Of a DNA stretch of 14,494 nt, positions 1-8,553 are shown piece after piece. The position numbers and the translations under genes are program-made. How positions within the stretch are numbered: position 1 is the first letter of the stretch; each line of letters starts with the position of its first letter. The notes beneath the pieces are model-generated. The model saw only the letters and a program-made list of their open reading frames with translations, made no database searches and was not told the DNA's origin. Origin of the DNA: Chromera velia (taxonomy: Eukaryota; Sar; Chromeraceae); NCBI GenBank assembly GCA_018398765.1, contig JAHBMJ010002385.1:5001-19494 (forward strand). The letters are read 5' to 3'.

Positions 1-1230
1 CCCCCCCTCGTGCTTCAAATTAGACGTCAAAAGTTCATGCTAGTCATCTTTAAGCATTCCAGTGTCCTAACGGCATATAAACAGTCTATAAAGAGTTCTA
101 AAAACCTGTTTAGAATATGTAAAAAAGCCGGTACCGAAAGTACTGAAAAGGTACCGAAAGTACCGAAAAATTTTGGATCGGGGGGTCGGTATCGGATTTC
201 AGTACTTAGGTTTGTCGGGACTTAACAACTCTGAGGCTCTCCATACATAAAAAAATAAAAAAGTTAATTACTCAAAATTCCTTTTACTTTTTATTTTTTT
301 ATTTATTTATATTTATTTTTTTGAAGCAGACACTTCTAGTTTGAAGCTCAAAGCACAGTTGATATACAAAAATAAAAAAACTAATTGAGGTTTTGGCCCA
401 AGTATCAGCCGCTCCTAACGGAAAAGGCAAGGTCGTGGAAAGACATGGAGAGCTCATAGGTGGTTGAGATCAATACTAAATTCAACTAAATTCGTTATAT
501 TGTTTTATCTCTTCCAGACAAACTGCTTTTTGACTCCTAATAACACTACTAAATTGAACTAAATTCGTTATATTGTTTTATCTCTTCCAGACAAACTGCT
601 TTTTGACTGCTAAACATAACAAGGCTGTTACATAACTTTTTTTTTCTACCATTAAATTTTTGTGCACTATATCATAACAGTTTTTGCTATAAATTTTTAA
701 AAAGCCAATTTCATCAATAGTTTTTTATTTTTAAAATTAATGATCTACATCTGAATTGTCACTGTAGTTTGTTAGAATTCTATAATCAGAATTGAACTAG
801 GAATTAAATTTGAATAAATAGGTATAGTAGGAAGGCCTATATAGCACGGATCCAATCAATTAATGAATCATGCATACAATTAATCAAATAACAGTATTTA
901 ATGAATTGACCTCGGAACTTGAACTAACTTACCAAAATATTTCAATACTTAGCAATAATTAAACCGATAGTGATAAATATTATACTAATGTGTACTAATA
1001 AAAATATCTTTACCCCTGCGAATACATTTGTCTAGACATTTGTTTATATATTTGACTAAAATTTGCATTTAGTTATTCAAAGTTCTGGTTTCTTGCATGT
1101 TAAATAATGTTGAGAATATGAGTCTTTTTGCCAGTGCGGTACGCATGTGATGATGTTAAATATTTTGAATCCGGAATCAGCATACTGCACAAGCGTTGAA
1201 TCGACTGTCAGCATACCGTGAAAGTTTTAC
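1..1230. other. AT-rich intergenic stretch, no gene seen
   Basis: This stretch is strongly AT-rich with many stops in all frames and no convincing exon. It contains a short run of GTACCGAAA-type repeats near 129-170 followed by partly complementary TCGGTATCGG at 186-195, and a 73-bp-period tandem duplication at 474-613 listed separately. The base composition differs sharply from the exons that begin at 1231, so it may be old transposon-derived or intergenic DNA. Nothing else could be supported. Confidence 0.6.
474..613. repeat. Two-copy tandem duplication, about 67 bp units
   Basis: The segment 474-540 is repeated at 547-613 with a 73 bp offset. Both copies share TTCGTTATATTGTTTTATC followed by TCTTCCAGACAAACTGC and differ at only a few positions (for example TTCAACT versus TTGAACT, TGACTCC versus TGACTGC). 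It is a simple recent local duplication with no sign of coding. Confidence 0.85.
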
Positions 1231-1902
1231 TTAAGTTTCCTGCATTCCCTCTTGGGACACGGGCTGCCTGCAACACCAAACGAAATAAAATCTGCACAGT
1301 GGAAACCTAAGTTGAAAGCAAACAAGTCAATTCAAAGAAGAGATTGCAAACTTACTTTGAAACGACGGCAGCTGAGGCCGTTGCGCTGCTCGAGTCCGCA
1401 GAGCCCTCCGAAATTTTGGGCTTCTTCACCGAGGACTGCGCTTGGCCAGGTAGAACTGAGAGCACCTTCGCTGCCCTGCAAGCATATTCATTACCGAGCA
1501 GGGCTGTGACGAAACGTTGCGAACAGAAAAGTTCCTTCTTCAAACAGGTTCTGACGCTTTTTGATGTTTTCGGTCTTTCTTCATGACTCCGTCGTGTTCT
1601 TGCTTGAATGTGATGGATCCGCAGTGGTCGGCCAACTCACGAAGGCTTCTGCGAAGGGTGCTACACAGAAAAGAGAACGGTTTACAGCGCATCAGAATTT
1701 GAAAATTTTAGAGCGACCTCGGTGACGAAAGGGGGAGAGGCTTACGAGAAGGCTTTGTTGCACGGGGCGATATTGTAAGAGGCAAGAGGTGCGTGACAAA
1801 CAAATATCGTGTCCCCTGCTGCCTTCCTTTTCTTGCTGCTAGAGTTTTCTGCCACCGAAGCATCTTGCAGTCCCACCGCAATCTGATGGTCCTTCTTCTC
1901 TC
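1231..1902 (-). CDS. C-terminal three exons of an unrecognised protein
   Basis: Three exons are read on the minus strand: 1902-1746, 1475-1356 and 1267-1231. The introns are 1745-1476 (GTAAGC...TTGCAG, 270 bp) and 1355-1268 (GTAAGT...TTGCAG, 88 bp). Both are phase 2, so the frame is kept across both joins and ends at TAA (1233-1231). The first exon follows a CCGCAG acceptor and needs one nucleotide from an exon further upstream. The visible product is about 104 residues: a polar part with a basic SSSKKRKAAG cluster (possible nuclear signal), a segment with three Cys residues (VCHAPLASYNIAPCNKAF), then a Ser/Ala/Lys-rich tail ending in QEGMQET. No family is recognised. It lies on the same strand as, and about 1.1 kb downstream of, the CBM20-like exons and may be their C-terminal part, but the connecting exon was not found. 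Low complexity of the tail lowers certainty; the splice-phase agreement raises it. Confidence 0.5.
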
Positions 1903-2809
1903 CTGCGGACATGCATGGAAAGGACATTTGCATCGATCACATCCTTTGCAAGTGTTTGGAAAGGATAAGGTGGGAGCAGTGGACCGACCCCAGCTGATAC
2001 TCATACAGAAAACTGAATCAACCGGAATTTGATTCTCCTTTTCCCTCCGTCAGCTTTCTTCCTGCTTCCATTGCTTTTAGGATGGTTTTGTATTCTTCTT
2101 TTCTTCTTTCCGTTCCTCTCTTTCTTTTTATGATCACTCCGTGTCTCTGTGCCAGCATTGTTTCATCTAACGAGCTTCCAAGTGTGTACCTTCCTTAGCT
2201 TTCCTTAAACACTTTTCTTCTGAATGCCGCCCTCCCTAGAAACTTATCCACTGCACTATACCCTTCCTTGATCAAGAATTTGAACAGAGCCTCAGTGTGC
2301 AGTCTTCCTCTTTGTCCTTCTCTTTTCTCTCTACAAACTTTTCTTGCCCTCTTTTCTCTTCCCTTATTCCAGTCCGCTCGGACCGCTCCTAATGTTCTAT
2401 ATATGTCTGCTCTTTCAGTCAGCATATGGATATTAATCTAAGAAGTGTTATCTAGTTTTATACTAGAATCTAATTTGAATATTAGCTAATTTTATGATAA
2501 GTACTAGGGCAAGCATAGCTATTTAGAACTATATATTCGATCATATCAATTTCGATGATAATTGACCATGCACCATTAGCTAAGTCACTAGGGCCATCGT
2601 ATGGTATTATTACTGTCTAGGTTGCAGTTCATTGGTACTATTATTTTATAAAGAACTGTTAACCTAGGCCCTGCACTAGCTGCTAATGTATTGGGTTTCC
2701 AGCAGTTTTACAGTAATTAACTTTTACTCTAGCAAGTCGGATTTTAAATCAAATTTTTAGAAAAAAACTGTACAACCTATATCCGAGTCATTTAATCTAG
2801 GCGCCGCCG
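1903..2809. other. Unresolved intron or intergenic DNA with a purine-rich open frame
   Basis: If the flanking minus-strand exon blocks belong to one gene, this is intronic and should hide at least one exon that enters in phase 0 and leaves in phase 1; none was identified. On the minus strand, 2425 to about 2030 is open apart from one TAA near 2195. It would give a very basic protein that includes EALFKFLIKEGYSAVDKF. That strand is A/G-rich there, which suppresses stop codons, so the open frame alone proves little. The part 2430-2790 is AT-rich with nothing recognisable. Confidence 0.4.
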
Positions 2810-2989
2810 TAGTGACCATGTTTGATTTGATTTGATTTGATTTGATTTGAGGTAGGGCTTAAGCTCAAATCAAATATCCAGTCAAGGAGGATCTACTTTT
2901 GTAAGTACCGATCCGTCACACATGCTGATTCAAATAAAAAAACCTAAATCTTGATGGTTTGCTCTCAAAAAAAAAACGTTTTGAACTGT
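2810..2989 (+). mobile_element. Partial copy of the TAGTGACC TIR element
   Basis: This 180 bp matches the left part of the element at 10182-11023. It starts with TAGTGACCATGTTTGATTTG, continues with (TTTGA)n, GGTAGGGCTTAAGCTCAAAT and ATATCCAGTCA, and ends in CTCAAAAAAAAAACGTTTTGA. Relative to the longer copy it lacks about 70 bp after the GGAGGA motif and the whole right half with its inverted terminus. It is therefore a 5'-end fragment rather than an intact element. Its right edge abuts exon 3 of the CBM20-like gene. Confidence 0.85.
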
Positions 2990-2991
2990 AC

Positions 2992-3417
2992 AATGCAGAG
3001 CTTGAATTGCATCTTGGACAAAGCAGTTCCTGGCACCTCGAGTTGATGTGATTTCCACTTAGGAAACGTCGGAGGCTTGCCTTGCTTCTTGCAGGACAGT
3101 TCTGTGTCCACAACATTTCATTCGCAGGTGCACAGGGACAGAGGGCTTCAGACTGGAGCTTCATATCGAAGACATGTCTGAATATTGATACCGATGAAAG
3201 GATCTGCAGACGGACCAAACTTGGATTCCTGCCATTTCCATGTGCCGCCCTCGACAAAGTCCCCCGTGATAAACAGTCTGTCCCCTGCAAACACGTTCAA
3301 GGTTTAAGATTCTGGAAGGCCCGCTGCAAAGACCGGCTTCCCCTGGGAATTCTACAGACCAGTATGGACTCCGTCCCATTGCGTTTTATCACAGAACACG
3401 TTAAACTGGATCTTCAT
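2992..3417 (-). CDS. CBM20-like starch-binding domain protein, N-terminal three exons
   Basis: The exons are 3417-3360, 3284-3192 and 3101-2992 on the minus strand. The introns are 75 bp (GTCTGT...TTTGCAG) and 90 bp (GTATCA...CACAG), both phase 1. The proposed ATG at 3417 follows an in-frame TGA a few codons upstream. The 87 visible residues start directly with a beta-strand, MKIQFNVFCDKTQW, then DRLFITGDFVEGGTW (21-35, the Gly-x-Trp turn), WKW and, in exon 3, FPKWKSHQLEVP followed by MQFKLCI. The order F-x-V-x-C...W, V/I-x-G-x-F...G-x-W, P-x-W, ...LP..., K-x-x-I matches family 20 carbohydrate-binding modules, which bind starch-like glucans. In coccidia such proteins would act on cytosolic amylopectin; that role is inference. 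A donor (GTACAG, 2991) ends exon 3 in phase 0, next to a repeat fragment. The rest of the protein is not placed, so the gene may be truncated here or continue to the exons at 1902-1231. Confidence 0.55.
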
Positions 3418-4301
3418 CGTGCTGCCGTGTCTTCACTCTACTTACTAGAGGAAGCGCGAGGAACCAGCCTTCTATTAATAACTTGAGAGACCAGCCGCCT
3501 CAATTAACTCGATCAAACCTTCTACCTACTTGAGGAACCAGCTGCGTGAATCCAAAGGCGGTCTTCCGGCCTGTCGGCTTTGCAAATGTTTTGCAAGCTA
3601 GCAATACAAGGCAATCTGTATGCAATTGCTTGCGTGCATGCAACGTACAATCATTGCATGCAGTATTACGTACATATCTGAGTATACGTTGCATCATTGC
3701 AACATCATTGCAACATGTTTGCATGCATTGCTGCATGCAGGCAGGCATGCATGCGCGCGCGCGGGATTTCGCGGGCCGGCGACGCGCGCTCCGGCACCCG
3801 CGCCGCGCTGTACGTGCATGTGCAAATAGAAAAGGATCAAAAAAGCAGTTTTTGACAGCTGTCTCCGAGACTCACCCGTCCGCGTAATTCCGCGTGTCTG
3901 TGGTGTCAATGTTGAAACGAAGTTGATTTTGTGGAAAGCGCTTGCCAACTTCACTGTCCCTCCAGCTGGCAGGAAAAGGGTACTCTGAGACTGCCTCCGC
4001 AGGGAGAGATTGCTCTCTGCCGACTGGGTTATTCAGTCTGGAAATACGGTCATGCAGCGTTTCTTTTTTCGGCTGCCTTTCATACAGATCGGCAAAACAT
4101 CCTTGCCTTTCCTATCACGAACCCGCTCTCTACACACCTCTCGGACCCTGCAGAAACTCGAAACGGTCAGTTTGTCAGTCAAAAGGAAAGGAGACGTTAG
4201 ATTGCTTTGACCGACTTTGAGCAAACAGTCAGCACACACGCGTCCTTTGCACTCTCCGGCACTGTCTAGCCCCCTCATTCTCCTCCCTTCCTTCTCTGCA
4301 G
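3418..4301. promoter_or_regulatory. Divergent promoter region between two gene starts
   Basis: This 0.9 kb separates the start of the minus-strand CBM20-like gene from the first visible exon of the plus-strand membrane protein. It holds a palindrome-rich block (3600-3760), a GC-rich block with alternating CG (3753-3800) and a pyrimidine run ending in CTTCTCTGCAG at 4301, which looks like a splice acceptor. Part of its right side may be 5' UTR, an upstream exon or an intron of the plus gene. Open frames here are short and unconvincing. Confidence 0.5.
3635..3754. promoter_or_regulatory. Cluster of TGCATGCA / GCATGC motifs
   Basis: TGCATGCA occurs at 3635-3642, 3655-3662, 3720-3727 and 3732-3739, and GCATGC at 3745-3750 and 3749-3754, giving six cores in 120 bp. 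GCATGC is a known over-represented promoter element in Toxoplasma and other apicomplexans and is bound by some ApiAP2 factors. The position, 220-340 bp upstream of the CBM20-like ATG and 560-680 bp upstream of the other gene's ATG, suits a shared regulatory region. The function is inferred from motif and position only. Confidence 0.6.
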
Positions 4302-4316
4302 TGGCAAGAAGTGGAC

Positions 4317-5702
4317 ATGAACCGTCCCCGGGTCCCGAAGGTTGAAGACTACGTGCGTCCAAAGAAGGCCCCCGACCCGAACCAGCTGACGAGGGAGCAA
4401 TTTCGTCAGTTCATGAGAGGAAAGCCCCAGCGCTTCTCTGTCGAATTGCAGCAGTTCATCGGGGCTTGGATCATTCTGGGGTTCATCTCGTCGGAGGTGA
4501 TGCTGACGTTGTACATCATGAGACCAGACGACTTTGAGTGGGTGGAGGAGGAGAGGTCAGTACTGGCTGGAAACGTCAAACTGTGAAACCAAGTCGTTGC
4601 AGTCGCATGCTTGGCAGGACTCCACACTCAGAAAGCCTCTCTTTTGAGTCGTTTAGGGGCGGGGCCGTTTTGCAATTTTAGTTTCACAAGAGACGGGATT
4701 TTTCTTTTCCCGAAGGGCTCGACCCTCTTTCTCTGTGAATCCGTTCGCCTTTTCTTTCTCTTTGTCAGTCGCTAGCCCTCCTGCCTCTGAGGAAGCTGTG
4801 TGCCTGTCTTCGTGCGTGTCTGTCAGCCAGCAGCCTGTCTGCGTCTGTTTGTCCGTTTTTCATTAGAAGACGTGGAAATGAGATGGAGAAAAAAAATGTA
4901 GTCGGTCTGCCTGTCTCCATGCCTGTCGTTAGACTGTCTGTGCGTCTGTTGAGAAGAGGTTGTATTGTGTGTCCCTCTGCTGGTCAGTGCCTGACAGAAA
5001 GACGGCTAGTCATTCCGCCCGTGTTCCTTGCCTGACTGCATTATCCCTCTGTCTGAAGTGACTGCTTCTCTCTGTGATCTGCCTGCTTGTATGATAGACA
5101 TGCCTGCCTGTACGTTTGTTCCGTTTGCCTTCACGTCTGTCCGAGGTTTACCGGGTCTGTCCGAGAGAAAGAACGAAAGAGTAACGCCTGAACGATGGGA
5201 GACGGTATGAGGGGAGCTCGCTCAGCCAGAACGGATCTGGAAGTGCACAATAAAAAGCTGCACTGGGAAAGGAAAGACCGCAGTGTTTGAATTGAGGCCT
5301 AAAGCTTTCGGAATCTTTCATAGAAAGCATACCAAAGCTTAAGAAAGAAAAGAAAACAAAGTATCCGTCTGTCGGTTGCTTTCCTGATTTTGTGTTTCTT
5401 TCCTGCTCTCTTTTTCTTTGTTTCTTTTTTTTTTTTGTTTCGTTCGTTTCTTTGTCTTGGGTATCTTAGTCGCTCTTTCCCCCCCTCCCCCCCCCTTTTT
5501 TTCCTTTCTCTTCTTTTCGTGCACACTCTTCCTCTGTTTTTTTCTTTCTTTCCTTTCTTTCTTCATTTATTCAACTCTTTCTCTCTCGCTCTCTCTTTCT
5601 CTTCCTTCCTTCCTCCCGTCCGTCGGTTCATTCATTCTTTCTTTCTTTTTTTCTGTCTTTGTTGGTACGTTTTGTTTCTATGTTTTCTGCATTTCGTTCT
5701 TT

Positions 5703-5747
<45 letters not shown>

Positions 5748-5971
5748 CTTTTTCTTTTTTTTTCTTCTTCTTGTTCTCTTTTCTTCTCTGTTTTTTGTTT
5801 CCTTCTTTTTTTCCATTCGTCCTTCGTTTCTTCTTTGCTTCCTCGCTCCCTTCCTTCCTTCTTTCCCTCCTTCCTTCTTTCCCTCCTTCCTTTCTTTCTT
5901 TCTCTCTTTCTTTTTCTTTCTTTCTTTCTTTTCTTTGTTCCTTCCTTCCTTCCTTCCTTTTCTTTCTTTCT

Positions 5972-6003
<32 letters not shown>

Positions 6004-6969
6004 TTCTTTCTGTCTTTCTTTCTTTTCTTTCTTTCTTTCTTCCTTCCTTTATTTATTTTTTCTTCCTTTCTTTCCTTCCTTCCTTCTGCCTTTGTGCCTT
6101 CCCTGGGGGCGTTTCTTGCTTGCCTGCTTGCATGCTTGTTCTTTGTGTATGTAAGAAGAAGAAGAAGAAGGGAGGAAGAACAAAAGTACAGTCTCACTAT
6201 CAAAAGGGGAAAAGAGAAAGGGAAGTTTGTATCCATACTCACGGTTGAGGGACCTGGAAAGGAAGTGGAGAACGTGAAATCCTGTGTCTGCGTGCATCTC
6301 TGTCTACCTACTGTTCTCGTCTCTCGTCCGTGTTTTTTCTTGGTATGTGCCGATCTGTGGGGAATATGTCTGTCTTCAGCCGATCATCCTTCTATTACAT
6401 CCTCTCCTCTGCTCTCCTCTATGTCCACCTTGGTGTCTCCTTGAATGCTCGGCAGTGTCGAAGGTCTTCTGTATGTTCTGGCCTCTCTGTTCTCTCTTCC
6501 TTCCTCTTTCTCTTTCTCTCTGTGTTTAGTCCCTTTCGATTAATAGGGGCGGTTTGCTCTCTCTTTGACCCTCTCCCTGACCTGCGTCTCGAGGGGTCTC
6601 AATGCCCATCTGCCCCCTTTCTCTCTCTCTCTCGCGCGCGCGCGCACCCGCGCGACTCCCACTCCCGCATAGTGTCGTGCCTGTCCGCTTGCCTGCCTGC
6701 CTGCTTGCCGTGAGACAAGGCCGTCCTGCACGCGCAACATTTCGCTTTTTTCCCGGAAGACATTTTGCTTGAGATCTTCCCTGCAGGTATGAAGGGACCC
6801 GACCTCTCCCTCTCATGCGCGTTTGTCTGTCTGCCTTTTCTTCTTTCTGTGCAGAGCAAGGTTGGAGGCTGCGAAGCGAAAGATGGCCCGTTTGCAGCAG
6901 TACCAAGAGAACCTGGCTGCAAAGAGGGCAGCAGAGGAGGAAGGTGCAAGTGCAAGCGCAGGTGTCTGA
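4317..6969 (+). CDS. Small single-pass membrane protein with C-terminal coiled coil
   Basis: Exon 4317-4555 joins exon 6855-6969 across a phase 2 intron (AG|GTCAGT ... TTCTTTCTGTGCAG). The split codon becomes AGA and the frame runs to TGA at 6967-6969, giving 117 residues. An N-terminal basic, proline-containing part (residues 1-46) precedes a hydrophobic helix (about 47-68, with [10 protein letters not shown]). This is followed by [13 protein letters not shown] and a charged alanine-rich helix (80-110) typical of a coiled coil. The Ala/Arg/Lys/Glu pattern continuing smoothly across the join supports the splice. ATG 4317 is the first Met, but the exon is preceded by a good acceptor at 4301 and stays open to 4302, so an upstream exon may add N-terminal residues or a 5' UTR intron may exist. 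No family is recognised. The size and layout (matrix-type basic N-terminus, one helix, charged tail) resemble small accessory subunits of mitochondrial inner-membrane complexes, which is only a guess. Confidence 0.7.
5390..6100 (+). repeat. Pyrimidine tract, (CTTT)n / (CCTT)n / (CT)n
   Basis: About 700 nt of the plus strand are nearly all C and T. They include (TC)n at 5707-5742, interspersed TTTTTT runs, and long CTTT and CCTT arrays at 5840-6080. Imperfect mirror symmetry of such tracts is compatible with intramolecular triplex (H-DNA) formation. The tract lies inside the intron and is transcribed as C/U-rich RNA. Confidence 0.9.
6621..6654. repeat. (CT)n-(CG)n microsatellite
   Basis: A CTCTCTCTCTCTC run passes directly into CGCGCGCGCGCGC (6633-6645), followed by ACCCGCGCG. 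Alternating CG of this length can adopt Z-DNA. It lies near the 3' end of the intron. Confidence 0.8.
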
Positions 6970-7336
6970 TGGTGTTCATGCAGTACAAAGGCAGAAAAGG
7001 AAAGGGGGTCGTCCTGTCGGAGTTGAAAAACCTTTTTTGTGACCCTAGCAGTGACTGTTATTAAGATTCTGAGTCAATTTCCGACTGGTGACTCACTACA
7101 CACTGTTGTAACACTGGTACTAAGACTGCAGACAAAATGCAATGTATTTTTATGTTTTTTAAACCAGTTTTTGCACTAGTTCTTACAGTTATTAAATGCC
7201 AGTTAACAATAAAACTGAGTGAACTTGCTGCATCCATCCATATTATTAAAATTGCAGTATACATAAAAATTCTCGAATAACATATTAATCCTTTCCTATC
7301 GTAATAAGAGATAATAAAAAGCGTGATGATATCAGT
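6970..7336. other. 3' flank of the membrane protein gene, no gene seen
   Basis: After the TGA at 6969 there is a short GC-balanced segment that is probably 3' UTR, then AT-rich DNA from about 7055 to the retrotransposon boundary. No coding region, RNA gene or repeat could be recognised. Confidence 0.5.
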
Positions 7337-7341
7337 ACTGA

Positions 7342-7639
7342 TATACCATAGTGATGTACAGGGCTTAACTTGAAACTCAACTTCAGAAGTTAAGCAGGAA
7401 AGTCTGGCAGCTAGGATGAATGCTGCTGTCCAGTTCGTCTGTCTGTCAGTCTGATGCAACTCTCTCATACAACAGAAACGTAACTGTTGATCCATGTGGC
7501 TAAATCGTATACACCGACGTGCGCGCTCACTTCGATCACAGCCCCGGAAAGACGTACCCGTGGGCCGATTCATTCATAGTCAATGCACGGAGGCGGGGCG
7601 CTCGCTTATGCTCACGCTACGTCCAGCATACACGTCACA
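7342..7639 (-). repeat. 3' LTR
   Basis: This 298 bp copy runs on the plus strand from TATACCATAGTGATG to AGCATACACGTCACA. It aligns with the copy at 10000-11053 through GTCTGGCAGCTAGGATGAAT, the GTCCAGTTCGTCTGTCTG block and AACTGTTGATCCAT. Its outer edge reads TA where the inner edge of the other copy reads TG. It is about 90 bp longer near its right side than the other copy, which appears to have lost that part. Confidence 0.85.
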
Positions 7640-8553
7640 TATGCCTTCCCCTCAAATCGATCGTCCTCGATCGATCCGACCAAAACGTTGCCTCATTGAT
7701 CGTTCGATCGTGTGACTTGATCCAGAGACCTCACATTTCTTTCTAAAGGTTAACAGCTGTGGACGTTCTGTTTCTTTCCATTTAGTTCTATTCTGCTTCA
7801 ACTCTTAAATCACTTCTACTCTTTCTTATTCGCATCCACACAAACAGTCAGAGAGATGTAAAATAAATGAATCTTCACATCGATCAACGTTCATTTACTC
7901 ATGCCGTCTCTGTATGAAAGTGAAAAAAATCCCTCGCACTTTCAGACGGAGAGAAAGATAGGCATTTCAACATAACTGGCGGCAACTACAAACACGCAGA
8001 CGCGTCTCCATCCATCTGTTTCTTTCTTTTTCATCTTCATTCTCGCTTTCCTCCACACTGTCTTGCTCTTTACTACTCTTCATGTCACAAGCAAACAAAC
8101 AGCGTGCCAGCAAGTAAACAGATCTCTTACGACAGACCTCGACAGGGCAAAACTGTCCTCAGTACTGTCGCATAGTCTTCTACGAGCAGACCAAAGCGAT
8201 ACGTGTGAGACAAAGCTGTGCAAGAGACTACAAGCGGTTGAGCGCCATGAAAGCGTTCTCTTGACAGAGCGGTCGAGCGCACTGAACCTTAATGCGTACT
8301 CTCGACAAAGCGGCATGCAATACAAAGAGTAAGAGCAAGATTCTCTTTCTCACTCAACCACCATCTTTCCTTTCTTGCAGAGGTTGTCGACTTGACGGGC
8401 TGTGGCAACATCTCTCTACTGCGCCCGCGTCAGTCCCATCAGCTCCCAGCGGCGAAGCCGTCTCCCCCTCTCCGCGGCTGCCGCCAGATTCTGGGACGTC
8501 TCTTCCTCCTTCCCCCAGAGTGACTCTTCCGATTCGGACTCCTCTCCTTCATT
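7640..8553 (-). other. 3' internal region of the retrotransposon, no pol
   Basis: In element orientation this follows the gag stop at 8554. The gag frame stays open for about 45 more codons to a TAG near 8416, with an acidic ESESEESLW-type segment, so the 8554 stop may itself be a mutation. From about 8400 to 7654 no frame shows protease, reverse transcriptase, RNase H or integrase signatures. The polypurine tract ends the region. Confidence 0.55.
7644..7653 (-). promoter_or_regulatory. Polypurine tract of the retrotransposon
   Basis: On the minus strand GAGGGGAAGG lies four bases before the inner edge of the 3' LTR, the position of the plus-strand priming site in LTR elements. Confidence 0.7.

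Larger units (their letters stand above)
4556..6854 (+). other. 2.3 kb intron of the membrane protein gene
   Basis: The intron runs from the GTCAGT donor to the GTGCAG acceptor. Its first part (4560-5380) is full of CTGTCTG/CTGCCTG-like short repeats without coding signs. The middle (about 5390-6100) is an extreme pyrimidine tract. A (CT)n then (CG)n run lies at 6621-6645, and CCTGCCTGCCTG lies near 6690. Long open frames inside it consist almost only of Ser, Phe and Leu, or Arg, Lys and Glu on the other strand, and are composition artefacts. Confidence 0.65.

Noticed and set aside
3082-3486. 134-codon plus-strand open frame
   Set aside because: It is antisense to the CBM20-like exons, whose splice phases and motifs are far better supported.
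5390-6444. Long open frames of 200-276 codons in the pyrimidine tract, on both strands
   Set aside because: Translations are only Ser/Phe/Leu or Lys/Arg/Glu repeats dictated by composition, and the region lies in an intron.
7541-7553. 13-base identity GCCCCGGAAAGAC shared with 14030-14042
   Set aside because: The match does not extend on either side, so a shared LTR relic upstream of the PUBL-like gene cannot be supported.
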